From Pararhizobium sp. A13 (GTDB lineage Bacteria > Pseudomonadota > Alphaproteobacteria > Rhizobiales > Rhizobiaceae): DNA of 64,000 bases. The position numbers and the translations under genes are program-made. Each line of letters opens with the position of its first letter. Positions within the stretch are counted from its first letter, which is position 1. Below the pieces are notes generated by a model that did not search any database, was not told the origin of the DNA, and saw only the letters and a program-made list of their open reading frames with translations. Shown here in pieces: positions 17,452 through 25,434 of the stretch. The stretch is taken from assembly GCF_040126305.1 (NCBI RefSeq), contig NZ_CP149511.1, positions 496,001-560,000 of the forward strand, read 5' to 3'.

Positions 17452-18618
17452 ATGAGTATCAGGAAATGGGCACTAGGCGTTCTTGCCGCAGCCGCCATCA
17501 CCGCGGCGCCCTCGGCTGGCTTCGCGGAGGAGGCGGTCAAGGTTGGCGTCGTCATCCCGCTGACCGGAAATTTCCAGTCGAACGGACGCCAGATCAGCGC
17601 CGCCATCAAAACCTTCGTCGCCACCCGCGGCGAAACGGCCGGCGGCAAGAAGGTGGAGCTCGTCATAAGGGACGACGCCAGCGCCGCCGACAATGCGCTT
17701 CGTATCTCGCAGGAGCTCGTCACCAGTGACAAGGTATCGATCCTGACCGGCTTCGGAAACACGCCGGCGGCGCTTTCCGTCGCGCAGCTTTCGAAACGTG
17801 CCAAAATTCCGCAGGTCATCATGGTCGCAGCGACCTCGTCCGTCATCGATGCCTCGCCCTACATGGTGCGAGCCTCCTGGACGGTTCCGCAGATGGCCAG
17901 CACCATCGGCAAATGGGCCCCGGAAAACGGCGCAAAGAAGTTCGTGAGCATCGTTTCCGACTACGGTCCGGGAGCAGACGCGGAGAAATGGTTCCAGCAA
18001 ACACTTGAGGCAAACGGCGGCACGGTGATCTCGAAGCTCAAGGTGCCACTGGCAAATCCGGATTTTGCGCCCTTTCTGCAGCGTGCCGCCGATGAGAAGC
18101 CGGAAGCGCTCTTCGTCTTCGTGCCCACGGGTGCGGGGGCTGCCTTCATGAAGCAGTTCGTTGAACGCGGCCTCGACAAGTCCGGCATCAAGGTCATCGC
18201 CATGGCGGACGTCACGGACGACGACCTCCTCAACAACATGGGCGACGCGGCGCTGGGCGTCGTCACCGGCGGACCCTATTCGGCAAACCATGACTCCGCC
18301 GAGAACAAGGCCTTCGTCGAAGCGTTCAAGAAGAACAACGACGGCATGCGGCCGAACATGGTCGCGGTTGCGGCCTGGGATGCGCTCGACCTGATCTACA
18401 AGACACTCGACAAGACCAACGGCGACGCGACCGGCCAGACCTTCATCGACGCCGCAAAGGGCATGCAGATCAACAGCCCCAGGGGTCCGATCCAGATTGA
18501 TCCCGACACGCGCGACATCGTCCAGAACATCTATCTTCGCAAGGTGGAGAAAGTCGACGGCGAACTCTACAATGTCGAATTCCAGACCTACGACGGTGTG
18601 AAGGACCCCGCTCACTGA
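17452..18618 (+). CDS. Periplasmic solute-binding protein of the Liv-type transporter
   Basis: This 388-residue type I binding protein has a clear signal peptide (MSIRKWALGVLAAAAITAAP...GFA, cleavage near residue 25) followed by VKVGVVIPLTGNFQSNGRQI, the usual LivK/amide-binding beginning. I start at the ATG preceded by GGAGGAGAGAC; the upstream extension of this frame overlaps livF. It captures substrate in the periplasm for the membrane complex encoded just upstream. Related proteins in alphaproteobacteria bind aromatic carboxylates, and the neighbourhood favours that here, but the ligand cannot be read from sequence. Confidence 0.93.
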   Translation: MSIRKWALGVLAAAAITAAPSAGFAEEAVKVGVVIPLTGNFQSNGRQISAAIKTFVATRGETAGGKKVELVIRDDASAADNALRISQELVTSDKVSILTGFGNTPAALSVAQLSKRAKIPQVIMVAATSSVIDASPYMVRASWTVPQMASTIGKWAPENGAKKFVSIVSDYGPGADAEKWFQQTLEANGGTVISKLKVPLANPDFAPFLQRAADEKPEALFVFVPTGAGAAFMKQFVERGLDKSGIKVIAMADVTDDDLLNNMGDAALGVVTGGPYSANHDSAENKAFVEAFKKNNDGMRPNMVAVAAWDALDLIYKTLDKTNGDATGQTFIDAAKGMQINSPRGPIQIDPDTRDIVQNIYLRKVEKVDGELYNVEFQTYDGVKDPAH

Positions 18619-18641
18619 TCATCATCGCTGCTTGGCAAAGG

Positions 18642-18670
18642 GATCGCGGCCTGGCCGCGGTCAACTTTTG
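18642..18670 (+). terminator. Probable terminator of the Liv-type operon
   Basis: GATCGCGG and CCGCGGTC form an 8-bp stem (one G-T pair) with a five-base loop, followed by AACTTTTG. It lies 24 bp after the solute-binding protein stop. The T-run is short, so efficiency is uncertain. Confidence 0.5.
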
Positions 18671-18830
18671 ATTCCCACCGATACGCTTGCGGCTGACGAC
18701 GCTACGACCGCCACTTTTGAAGAGGTCTTGAAAGGTGAATGCAGAATCATGTTTCTCGGCTTGGCTTCGCGATTGACGCGACCCATGACGGGCCATGCCG
18801 ATCTCCAGGTCTGACCTCAATCGGTGCGCA

Positions 18831-18935
18831 TCAGCTTGTGGCGTCCGCCCTGCGCTGCAGCCACTGGATCATGGCGAGAGACAGTGTCGAGAACAGGATC
18901 AGCGGCGTCGTGATCTCAAGGGCGGATTGCTCCGA
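18831..18935 (-). pseudogene. Possible C-terminal remnant of a membrane transport protein
   Basis: The leftward frame reads ALEITTPLILFSTLSLAMIQ followed by WLQRRADATS and a stop, which looks like the last membrane segment and tail of an ABC-type permease with normal high-GC codon use. Nothing permease-like precedes it: upstream the sequence is low-complexity and includes a terminator-like hairpin. I call it a remnant with low certainty. Confidence 0.3.
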
Positions 18936-18963
18936 GCGAGGGGCGACGAAGATATTTCGGATT

Positions 18964-18986
18964 AAAAAAGGGGGGGTCTCGCCCCC
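18964..18986 (-). terminator. Rho-independent terminator-like hairpin on the minus strand
   Basis: On the minus strand GGGGG-CGAGA-CCCCC is followed by CC and six T residues. This is a strong intrinsic terminator shape, yet no intact leftward gene ends nearby, which suggests a deletion or rearrangement. Confidence 0.45.
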
Positions 18987-19314
18987 AGATTCAAAAATGA
19001 TGCCGTCGGCGCGCAAGGCGAAACTCAGATTTCGGGGCAAGTAGCGTCGAGATCACCGAAATCTCGAGTTCCGTCCGGTTCAACGCCGGTACCGTCATTG
19101 AACGTAAAGTAGACATACATTTTTCAGTCAGTCAGTTGCGGCGGCGGCGAAGGAATTCGAAGACACCGGATTTGGTTCTGCCGGGCGGTCAGGGTAAACC
19201 ACGTCCAATGATTTTGGTACGGGCGGCTACGTCTTTAGTACGAGAGAATATTAGGGAGATCGAATATACATTGTCCGCCTGAGAGCCGCTATACCGTTCT
19301 CCGGAAGGATCTGC

Positions 19315-19608
19315 ATGGTGAGACCAGCTGATAGCTCCAAATGGCAATTTTACAGTAATGACAAGTTGAAAACGCAATCCCTTCTGGAGTGGGGCGTTAC
19401 CTCTATGCCATTGCACGACGTCGTCGTGCTGCGTCTGGGATACGCCGTTTCGCAGCATGAATGGGACGTGTACCAACGCACAGACCGGTCGCCGCACCAG
19501 ATTCAGGTTGCGATGTCCGCGGCTGACGCCAGAGAATTGTCGACCCAACTGCTCCTCTATGCGGAATTGTTGGATATGCCTCCCGACATTACCCCGAATG
19601 GGGGTTGA
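19315..19608 (+). CDS. Small hypothetical protein
   Basis: This 97-residue open frame starts with ATG after GGAAGGA at good spacing. The middle (DVVVLRLGYAVSQHEWDVYQ, then RSPHQIQVAMSAADARELST) has the amphipathic, beta-rich then helical look of small conserved rhizobial proteins of unknown function. No signal peptide or membrane segment is visible. It is probably real; I do not recognise a function. Confidence 0.55.
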   Translation: MVRPADSSKWQFYSNDKLKTQSLLEWGVTSMPLHDVVVLRLGYAVSQHEWDVYQRTDRSPHQIQVAMSAADARELSTQLLLYAELLDMPPDITPNGG

Positions 19609-19826
19609 AGATTGGAAAGGCAGGCTCAAAGGAAGACGATGCTGTGCTGGCAATTCTTGTTGGTGCGATCCTATTCATCTGCGGTTTGCTGTATTTCGCG
19701 AGGCGCTTGCGCGCAGCCGGCTCAGTGATCCGAACGCGCCTTATAAGGATAACGCAGCCCCCACATTGGCGCCGCGCGGACAAGGGCTCGGCTTTTGGCC
19801 TCCGGCCCCATCGACCGCCTCCCTGA
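19605..19826 (+). CDS. Possible small single-pass membrane protein
   Basis: A 73-residue frame begins at a TTG overlapping the previous stop (TTGA). Residues 14-32 (AVLAILVGAILFICGLLYF) form one hydrophobic segment followed by basic residues (ARRLRAAGSVIRTR), a plausible N-out/C-in membrane anchor. The tail is proline- and arginine-rich and may be non-coding. The start codon is weak, so the call is tentative. Confidence 0.35.
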   Translation: MKIGKAGSKEDDAVLAILVGAILFICGLLYFARRLRAAGSVIRTRLIRITQPPHWRRADKGSAFGLRPHRPPP

Positions 19827-20321
19827 GGAACAAGCGTCAAAGGCACGTGAGGTTCCGTGCCTTCAATCAGTCGCTGCCAGCCGCCGCCTTAGTCAATGAT
19901 CTTCCGCCAACTGCGGCATCACCGGGAATGCGGTCGTCCCTTTCTCCCTCATGACATTCACCAGCCGGCGTCTTCGTTCGTCTCTCGGACCGTTTCATGT
20001 ACAACCGCCTTCTTAAGGCGAATTCCCGCTGCGGTGCGCAAATTTGGCTAGCCGCATAGCCATCACTACGCACCCAACCTCCTTGGTTACTACCCAAGAG
20101 GAAATTTCATAGATTGCTAATACAACCTCTCTAAATACAGCGCCTGATGTGATAAAATCAAACCGGGAGCAAGGCCGGCTCGATGACGACATGCCGGACG
20201 ATGTTTCGCCTTGTCGCAGAGTGGTCCGCGCGGGAGCAGAGTTAACGTTTCTGCCATGCCGGAAAGAGTGAGCCCCCTACGAAAAGGTCTTTGGACAACA
20301 GCTCGGAATGGGAGGTGTACA
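19827..20321. other. Intergenic region upstream of the first sugar ABC operon
   Basis: About 495 bp with no convincing gene. It should contain the promoter of the sugar importer; the gene's ribosome site GGGAGG lies six bases before its ATG at 20322. I found no clear operator palindrome. Confidence 0.45.
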
Positions 20322-21581
20322 ATGCTTCGCAGACTGTTTTTCACCTTGGCTATCGCGACGTCCGTACTCGCGCTCAACGGAGCCGCATGGGCCGACATCA
20401 CAATCCTCGTACCGTCAAGCAGCGAAGGAGACGGCCTCAGGGCGGCGGCCGCCGACTATTCGAAGTTGAAGGGCACCAAGGTGGAGATCGTCCAGGCACC
20501 ATACGCCAATGTTTTCGAACAGGGAGCCAATGCCGGCGCCACCAAATCCGGTGTCTTTGATATCATCCTGATGGACGATCCGTGGATTCCATTTTTCGCC
20601 GAGAACGGGCATCTGGAGGATTTGACGGCTTACTTCAAGTCGGCCGGAATGGAAGGACCAGATAGCGATTTCCTTTCGAAGTCGCTGGCGATCTGCCGCA
20701 ACCCCTACAATACGGGACCTTATGTGTGCCTGCCCTATGTGGGAAATGCACAGATGTTTTTCTATGACGCCGCCAAATACAAGGAAGCCGGCGTCGATGC
20801 CCCGAAAACCTGGGATGACGTGCTGAAGGCGGGCAAGGCGCTGACCGATAGCGGCGGCGGCCGTTACTTCGGTTACGTCTTCCGCGGCGGTCAGGGCAAC
20901 CCGGTGGTCGCCGATTTCATGCCGATCTTCTGGTCCTATGGCGGCGATCTCTTCAATGCCGACCGGACCAAGGTGACGATCGACACACCCGAAGGGGCCG
21001 CCGCCATGAAGACGTTCATGGCGCTCCGCGATATCTCACCCAAGGGGGTCGAGAGTTACAATGCCAACGAGGTCGGCACGGCACTCGCTGCCGGCGCGGC
21101 GGCCTCGTCGATCAACTGGCCGAATTGGGTTGCCACCTTTGAAGACCCGAGCCAGTCGAAAATGGTCGGCAAGATCTCCTACAGCACCATTCCCGCCGGT
21201 ACCAAGCCGGGAAGCTCGGAAATCGGCCACTGGACCATGGGTATTATGGCGGCGTCCAAGAACAAGCAGGAAGCCTTCGACTTCACGGTCTGGGCGACCT
21301 CGGCCGAACAGATTAAGATTTCCGCCACACGCGGCAATCCACCCGTCCGGACCTCAGTCTTCACCGACCCGGAACTGACGAGCCAAGAGAAGTTCCGGCA
21401 CTATCCGGTGTTGATGGAGGCAATCCAGGCCTCCACACCCCGTCCACGTCATCCGAAGTGGCCGGAGATCGAGAACGCTTTCGGCATCGAGCTTTCCAAG
21501 GCGGTGGCGGGCACGAGCACGCCGGAAGAGGCCCTGAAGAACGCGCAGGACGCGGTGTCGCGGATAACGAACATCTACTAG
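20322..21581 (+). CDS. Sugar ABC transporter periplasmic binding protein
   Basis: The 419-residue protein has a signal peptide (MLRRLFFTLAIATSVLALNG, cleavage after ...AWA) and the extracellular solute-binding family 1 fold, with DIILMDDPWIPFFAENGHL near the N-terminal hinge. I start at the ATG after GGGAGGTGTACA; the frame's upstream extension has no signal sequence. It is the first gene of a rightward operon with two permeases, an ATPase, a SUMF1-like and a ScyD/E-like protein. A palindromic element separates it from the permease genes, which often means higher expression of the binding protein. No LacI or other regulator is adjacent, so the ligand is unknown. Confidence 0.93.
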   Translation: MLRRLFFTLAIATSVLALNGAAWADITILVPSSSEGDGLRAAAADYSKLKGTKVEIVQAPYANVFEQGANAGATKSGVFDIILMDDPWIPFFAENGHLEDLTAYFKSAGMEGPDSDFLSKSLAICRNPYNTGPYVCLPYVGNAQMFFYDAAKYKEAGVDAPKTWDDVLKAGKALTDSGGGRYFGYVFRGGQGNPVVADFMPIFWSYGGDLFNADRTKVTIDTPEGAAAMKTFMALRDISPKGVESYNANEVGTALAAGAAASSINWPNWVATFEDPSQSKMVGKISYSTIPAGTKPGSSEIGHWTMGIMAASKNKQEAFDFTVWATSAEQIKISATRGNPPVRTSVFTDPELTSQEKFRHYPVLMEAIQASTPRPRHPKWPEIENAFGIELSKAVAGTSTPEEALKNAQDAVSRITNIY

Positions 21582-21586
21582 GTCAC

Positions 21587-21733
21587 GATGATTTTGGAAT
21601 GACTCAATCCAAAATGATAATCGTGAGCAATGATAATAAGTTAGAGCGGGACCCGAGCGGAAAGCCGTTTCACACTTTCCTTATCCCGCTCAAGCAGCGA
21701 GCATCGGAGCGGGGTTTTCGGACCCCGCTGCTT
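21587..21733. repeat. RIME-like palindromic intergenic mosaic
   Basis: Three inverted repeats follow one another: ATTTTGGA (21591-21598) with TCCAAAAT (21608-21615); GAGCGGGA (21644-21651) with TCCCGCTC (21684-21691) enclosing CGGAAAGCCG; and AGCGGGG (21708-21714) with CCCCGCT (21723-21729). The arrangement resembles the RIME/REP-like mosaics common between genes in Rhizobium and Sinorhizobium. Transcribed, it would fold into stable hairpins between the binding-protein and permease messages. Confidence 0.65.
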
Positions 21734-21811
21734 ATGGCGCCGGCAATCGCGCCCTGAGGGCTTGAAACCCGACAGTTCAAGCGCCGGGACAGGGCTTTGC
21801 GGGAGAGATGA

Positions 21812-22735
21812 ATGTTGAAGTCCGAAAGCGGCCCATTGACCGCGCCGCTTCGACCGGGCGGCGGTCTTGAACGCTGGGCAGAGCGGCATTTGCGCGTCCT
21901 CATGCTTGCGCCGACGGTCCTCATCCTGCTGGGACTGACGATTTTCCCCAGCATCTACATGTTCTATGCGGCGGTTCACAAAATCAGCCCAAATCCCGAT
22001 GTGCCATGGGATTTCGTCGGTCCCGGCAATTTCGTGCGGCTTCTGTCTGACCAGCAATTCCATGTGGCGTTGCTAAACACCGTCGTGTTCACCGTCTCGG
22101 CGGTGACGGCCGAGTTCCTTCTCGGTCTCGGCCTGGCGCTGCTGCTCGACAAGTATATCCGCCGGATGACCTTTCTGAAGACGGTGCTGATGATCCCCAT
22201 GATGCTCCCGCCGATAGCGGTGGCGATCACATGGAAGATCATCTACGAACCGCAATTCGGTGTTCTCAACGAAATCATGTACCGTCTCGGTCTTCCGTTG
22301 CAGGCATGGGCGGGCGATGTGGATCTGGCGATGTTCTCGATCATTGTCGCCGATGTCTGGCAATGGACGCCGTTCATTTTCCTGCTGATGCTGGCGGGGC
22401 TGGCCAGCCTGCCGGTCGAGCCATACGAGGCAGCCGAACTCGATGGTGCTTCGTCCTGGCGGCAGTTCTGGGACCTGACGGTACCGTTCCTCAAGCCTGT
22501 CATTGCCATTGCCCTGCTTTTGCGCGTCATGGATGCTTTGCGTCTCTTCGATCTGGTGTTCATCCTGACGGGCGGCGGACCGGCCGACCGGACCAAGGTG
22601 CTGAGCCTCTATATCTATCAGGTCGCCTACCGCTTCGCCGATGTCGGCTATGCAGCGGCGATATCGCTGTTCGTGCTGTTCGTGACGATCGTTCTGAGCA
22701 CGTGGTTCATGAAACGCATGCGGCTGGCGGAGTGA
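21812..22735 (+). CDS. Sugar ABC transporter permease (MalF/UgpA family)
   Basis: This 307-residue inner-membrane protein has six predicted helices and the EAA loop EPYEAAELDGASSWRQFWDL that docks to the ATPase. The start has a GGGAGAG site. It lies 230 bp after the binding-protein gene, across the palindromic element, and 2 bp before the second permease gene. It pairs with the MalG-like subunit to form the translocation channel. Confidence 0.93.
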   Translation: MLKSESGPLTAPLRPGGGLERWAERHLRVLMLAPTVLILLGLTIFPSIYMFYAAVHKISPNPDVPWDFVGPGNFVRLLSDQQFHVALLNTVVFTVSAVTAEFLLGLGLALLLDKYIRRMTFLKTVLMIPMMLPPIAVAITWKIIYEPQFGVLNEIMYRLGLPLQAWAGDVDLAMFSIIVADVWQWTPFIFLLMLAGLASLPVEPYEAAELDGASSWRQFWDLTVPFLKPVIAIALLLRVMDALRLFDLVFILTGGGPADRTKVLSLYIYQVAYRFADVGYAAAISLFVLFVTIVLSTWFMKRMRLAE

Positions 22736-22737
22736 CC

Positions 22738-23610
22738 ATGGCGACGGCGATAACAACCATACGCGCGCGCAGCCGCACCAGGGAGGTCTTCATCCACCTG
22801 TCGGCCTACCTGACGATCTTTGTCGCGCTGGTTCTCACGCTTTTCCCGATCTATTGGATCGCGGCGAACTCGTTCAAGTTTGATATCGACATTTTCGCGG
22901 TGCCGCCGGAGTGGCTGCCCTGGCACCCGACGCTGAAGCACTATGACGAAGCCTTCATTCAACGTCCGTTCTTGCGTTACGCGCTGAACAGCTTTCTCGT
23001 TGCGATGGGAACGACCATCGTGTCCCTCGTCTTCGGCACGATGGCCGGTTATGCCCTGGCGCGGTTCAGCTATCCCTGGGAATGGCGCAAACAGATTTCC
23101 TTCTGGATCCTGTCGACGCGCATGATGCCGCCGATCGTCAGCATCATTCCGCTCTACCTGTTCTTCAACTACTTCGACATGCTCAACACGAAATCTGCGC
23201 TCATCGTCGCCTACACCGCGTTCAACCTGCCGTTTGCGACCTGGATGATGAAGAGTTATTTCCAGGACCTTCCGGTCGAGCTGGAGGAGGCGGCGATGGT
23301 CGACGGCGACACGCGCTGGGGCGCATTCCTGCACGTGGCCCTGCCGCTTGCCCGACCCGGTCTTGCTGCCACCGCCATCTTCTGTTTGATCATCTCGTGG
23401 AACGAGTTCCTGCTGTCCCTCATCATCACGTTGACGGAGCAATCGCAGACGCTGCCGATCGGCATCGCCGGGCGGGTGACGCAGTACAAGACGTATTGGG
23501 GCGAAATCAGCGCGGCCGGGTTCATGGCCTGCGTGCCGATCGTCATCTTCGCCTTCATGGTCCAGAAGCATCTCGTCCGGGGATTGTCCCTGGGTGCCAT
23601 CAAAGGTTGA
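22738..23610 (+). CDS. Sugar ABC transporter permease (MalG/UgpE family)
   Basis: The 290-residue protein shows the MalG pattern, with LTLFPIYWIAANSFK near the N-terminus, the EAA loop PVELEEAAMVDGDTRWGAFL and a C-terminal LVRGLSLGAIKG. I start at the ATG two bases after the previous stop; the longer open frame upstream overlaps the other permease gene in a different frame and is not coding. It is the second membrane subunit of the importer. Confidence 0.93.
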   Translation: MATAITTIRARSRTREVFIHLSAYLTIFVALVLTLFPIYWIAANSFKFDIDIFAVPPEWLPWHPTLKHYDEAFIQRPFLRYALNSFLVAMGTTIVSLVFGTMAGYALARFSYPWEWRKQISFWILSTRMMPPIVSIIPLYLFFNYFDMLNTKSALIVAYTAFNLPFATWMMKSYFQDLPVELEEAAMVDGDTRWGAFLHVALPLARPGLAATAIFCLIISWNEFLLSLIITLTEQSQTLPIGIAGRVTQYKTYWGEISAAGFMACVPIVIFAFMVQKHLVRGLSLGAIKG

Positions 23611-23615
23611 GGCCC

Positions 23616-24677
23616 ATGGCGTCCGTCACATTCAAAAACGTCTGCAAGAAGTTCGGCGAATTCGTCGCGGTGAACAATTTCAACCTTGAGGTCAGGGACA
23701 AGGAGTTCCTCGTTCTGCTCGGACCCTCCGGTTGCGGCAAGACAACGACCATGCGCATGGTCGCGGGCCTCGAGGAAGCCACGTCGGGCGATATCTACAT
23801 CGACGCGGATCGCATCAACGGTGTCCTGCCCAAGTATCGCGACGTCGCGATGGTCTTCCAGTCCTATGCCTTGTATCCGCACCTCACCGTCGAGGACAAT
23901 ATCGGCTACCCGCTGAAGATCCGAAAGGTGCTGCCTGTCGAACGCAAGCGACGAATAGCCGAGGTCGCGCGGCGCGTCGAACTGGACACGATGTTGTCCC
24001 GTCTGCCGAAGGAGCTTTCCGGCGGCCAGCGCCAGCGGGTCGCACTCGCCCGCGCGATCGTTCGCACGCCGCGCGTCTTTCTCATGGACGAGCCTCTGTC
24101 CAATCTCGACGCCAAGCTTCGCACCCAGATGCGTGCGGAACTGAAGCATCTTCAGCATGAGTTGCAGGTCACCACGGTCTATGTCACCCACGATCAGATA
24201 GAGGCGATGACGCTCGCCCACCGCGTGGCCGTGATGAACAAGGGTGTGATCGAGCAGCTTGGAACGCCACGGGAAATCTACAACGATCCGCGCACGCTCT
24301 TCGTGGCCGGCTTCATTGGTTCGCCGCCGATGAACCTCATTCCGGGGGAGGTGAGGGAGGGTGTGTTCGCCAGCGCCGGCTTCCGGGTCGGTGGCTTCGG
24401 CAGGGCAAATATTTCCCACGCCGTCCTTGGTGTCCGCCCGGAAGACATCATTGCGGCCGAGGCCGAGGATGCTGACGTCAATCTGGTTGCGCCGATCTAC
24501 TCGGTGGAACTCACCGGCGAGAATACGCTCGTCAGTCTGCGTTTGGGAGGTCAACTCATGACCTTGCGTGCCGACAAGAATTTCAACGGTCAGATCGACC
24601 AGAAGATCGGCGTCAAGGTCACCACCAATCGCGTGTTTCTGTTCAACGGAGAGACACAAGCTCGTGTTGACGTCTGA
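23616..24677 (+). CDS. Sugar ABC transporter ATPase (UgpC/MalK family)
   Basis: The 353-residue ATPase has Walker A GPSGCGKTTT, signature [15 protein letters not shown], Walker [17 protein letters not shown], switch histidine in VYVTHDQIEAMTL and a C-terminal OB/TOBE domain beginning near residue 240. It starts 5 bp after the permease stop. The next gene begins inside its last codons. It powers import for the permease pair. Confidence 0.94.
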   Translation: MASVTFKNVCKKFGEFVAVNNFNLEVRDKEFLVLLGPSGCGKTTTMRMVAGLEEATSGDIYIDADRINGVLPKYRDVAMVFQSYALYPHLTVEDNIGYPLKIRKVLPVERKRRIAEVARRVELDTMLSRLPKELSGGQRQRVALARAIVRTPRVFLMDEPLSNLDAKLRTQMRAELKHLQHELQVTTVYVTHDQIEAMTLAHRVAVMNKGVIEQLGTPREIYNDPRTLFVAGFIGSPPMNLIPGEVREGVFASAGFRVGGFGRANISHAVLGVRPEDIIAAEAEDADVNLVAPIYSVELTGENTLVSLRLGGQLMTLRADKNFNGQIDQKIGVKVTTNRVFLFNGETQARVDV

Positions 24678-25434
24678 CACCTGGGTGGCTGCAATAATGA
24701 TGACGGCGGCATTGCGCGCAGCTGCCGCCGATATAGACCCCATCGTCGGCAATCCGCTGATCGAGATTGCCGCCGGGCCGTTCGTCTTCGGCCGCGACGA
24801 CGGTCCCGAAAACGAACGGCCACGCCGCGTGCTGGAGGGGCGGCCATTCGCGATCAACCGCACCGAGATCACGAACCGGCAATATGGACGCTTCATCAAG
24901 GCGACCGGTCACCGTCCCGCCTTCTACGTCAATCACCCGGTCCTGGGATTGGACGACCGGCCGGTGGTCGGGGTGAGTTGGGGAGACGCCGATGCCTTTT
25001 GCCGTCACTACGGATTGGTTCTGCCGTCGGAGCAGCAATACGAGCGGGCGGCGCGAGGAACGAAGGGTGGTGCGTTTCCATGGGGCGAGTCCCCGCCGGA
25101 CGAGAGACGCGCCAATTACGGCGCCGATGCCTGCTGCTCCGGCGACGCGCGCGACGGCTATCCGATGACCGCGCCGGCGGAGTCCTTCGCCGACGGCGCA
25201 AACAGCGAGGGCGTCCTCAATCTTGCCGGCAATGTCTGGGAGTGGACCCGCGATGTCTACACGCCGTATGAAGGCGGGAACGCGGCGAGGAGCGCCGGAC
25301 CATACCGCGTGCTTCGCGGCGGTTCCTGGAACAGCGATCGAAACCACCTGACGACGACTTATCGCCTCGCCTATGATCCGGGATTCCGTTTCTCAGCCAA
25401 TGGAGGCTTCCGATGCGTTCGCTCCGCGCCTTGA
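24664..25434 (+). CDS. SUMF1/FGE-like protein lacking the FGE catalytic cysteines
   Basis: About 256 residues with the formylglycine-generating-enzyme fold: GPFVFGRDDG at the start, ITNRQYGRFI, PVVGVSWGDADAFC, NLAGNVWEWTRDVY and the closing RVLRGGSWNSDRN ... GFRCVRS. Genuine FGE carries two copper-binding cysteines in the segment after GGSW; here it reads NSDRNHLTTTYRLAYDPGF with none, so sulfatase activation by cysteine oxidation is unlikely. The N-terminal stretch TWVAAIMMTAALRAAAA may be a short signal peptide. The start is uncertain (GTG 24664 or ATG 24697). It overlaps both neighbours, so it is co-expressed with the sugar importer. Confidence 0.78.
   Translation: MLTSDTWVAAIMMTAALRAAAADIDPIVGNPLIEIAAGPFVFGRDDGPENERPRRVLEGRPFAINRTEITNRQYGRFIKATGHRPAFYVNHPVLGLDDRPVVGVSWGDADAFCRHYGLVLPSEQQYERAARGTKGGAFPWGESPPDERRANYGADACCSGDARDGYPMTAPAESFADGANSEGVLNLAGNVWEWTRDVYTPYEGGNAARSAGPYRVLRGGSWNSDRNHLTTTYRLAYDPGFRFSANGGFRCVRSAP

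Larger units (their letters stand above)
18619..19314. other. Gene-poor interval
   Basis: About 700 bp without an intact gene. It holds the two terminator-like hairpins and the permease-like remnant listed separately. The last 200 bp are AT-richer than the surroundings and probably carry the promoter of the small gene at 19315. Confidence 0.5.

Noticed and set aside
17473..18615. A 380-codon leftward frame opposite the Liv-type binding protein
   Set aside because: It mirrors the binding-protein gene codon for codon, is rich in Val/Asp/Gly/Arg typical of antisense frames, and has no motif.
23256..24899. A 547-codon leftward open frame opposite the sugar ATPase
   Set aside because: It is the antisense shadow of the permease, ATPase and SUMF1-like genes, which have clear family motifs in the other direction.
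24664..25434. Genuine formylglycine-generating enzyme for a sulfatase
   Set aside because: The active-site cysteine pair is absent and no sulfatase gene is in the window.
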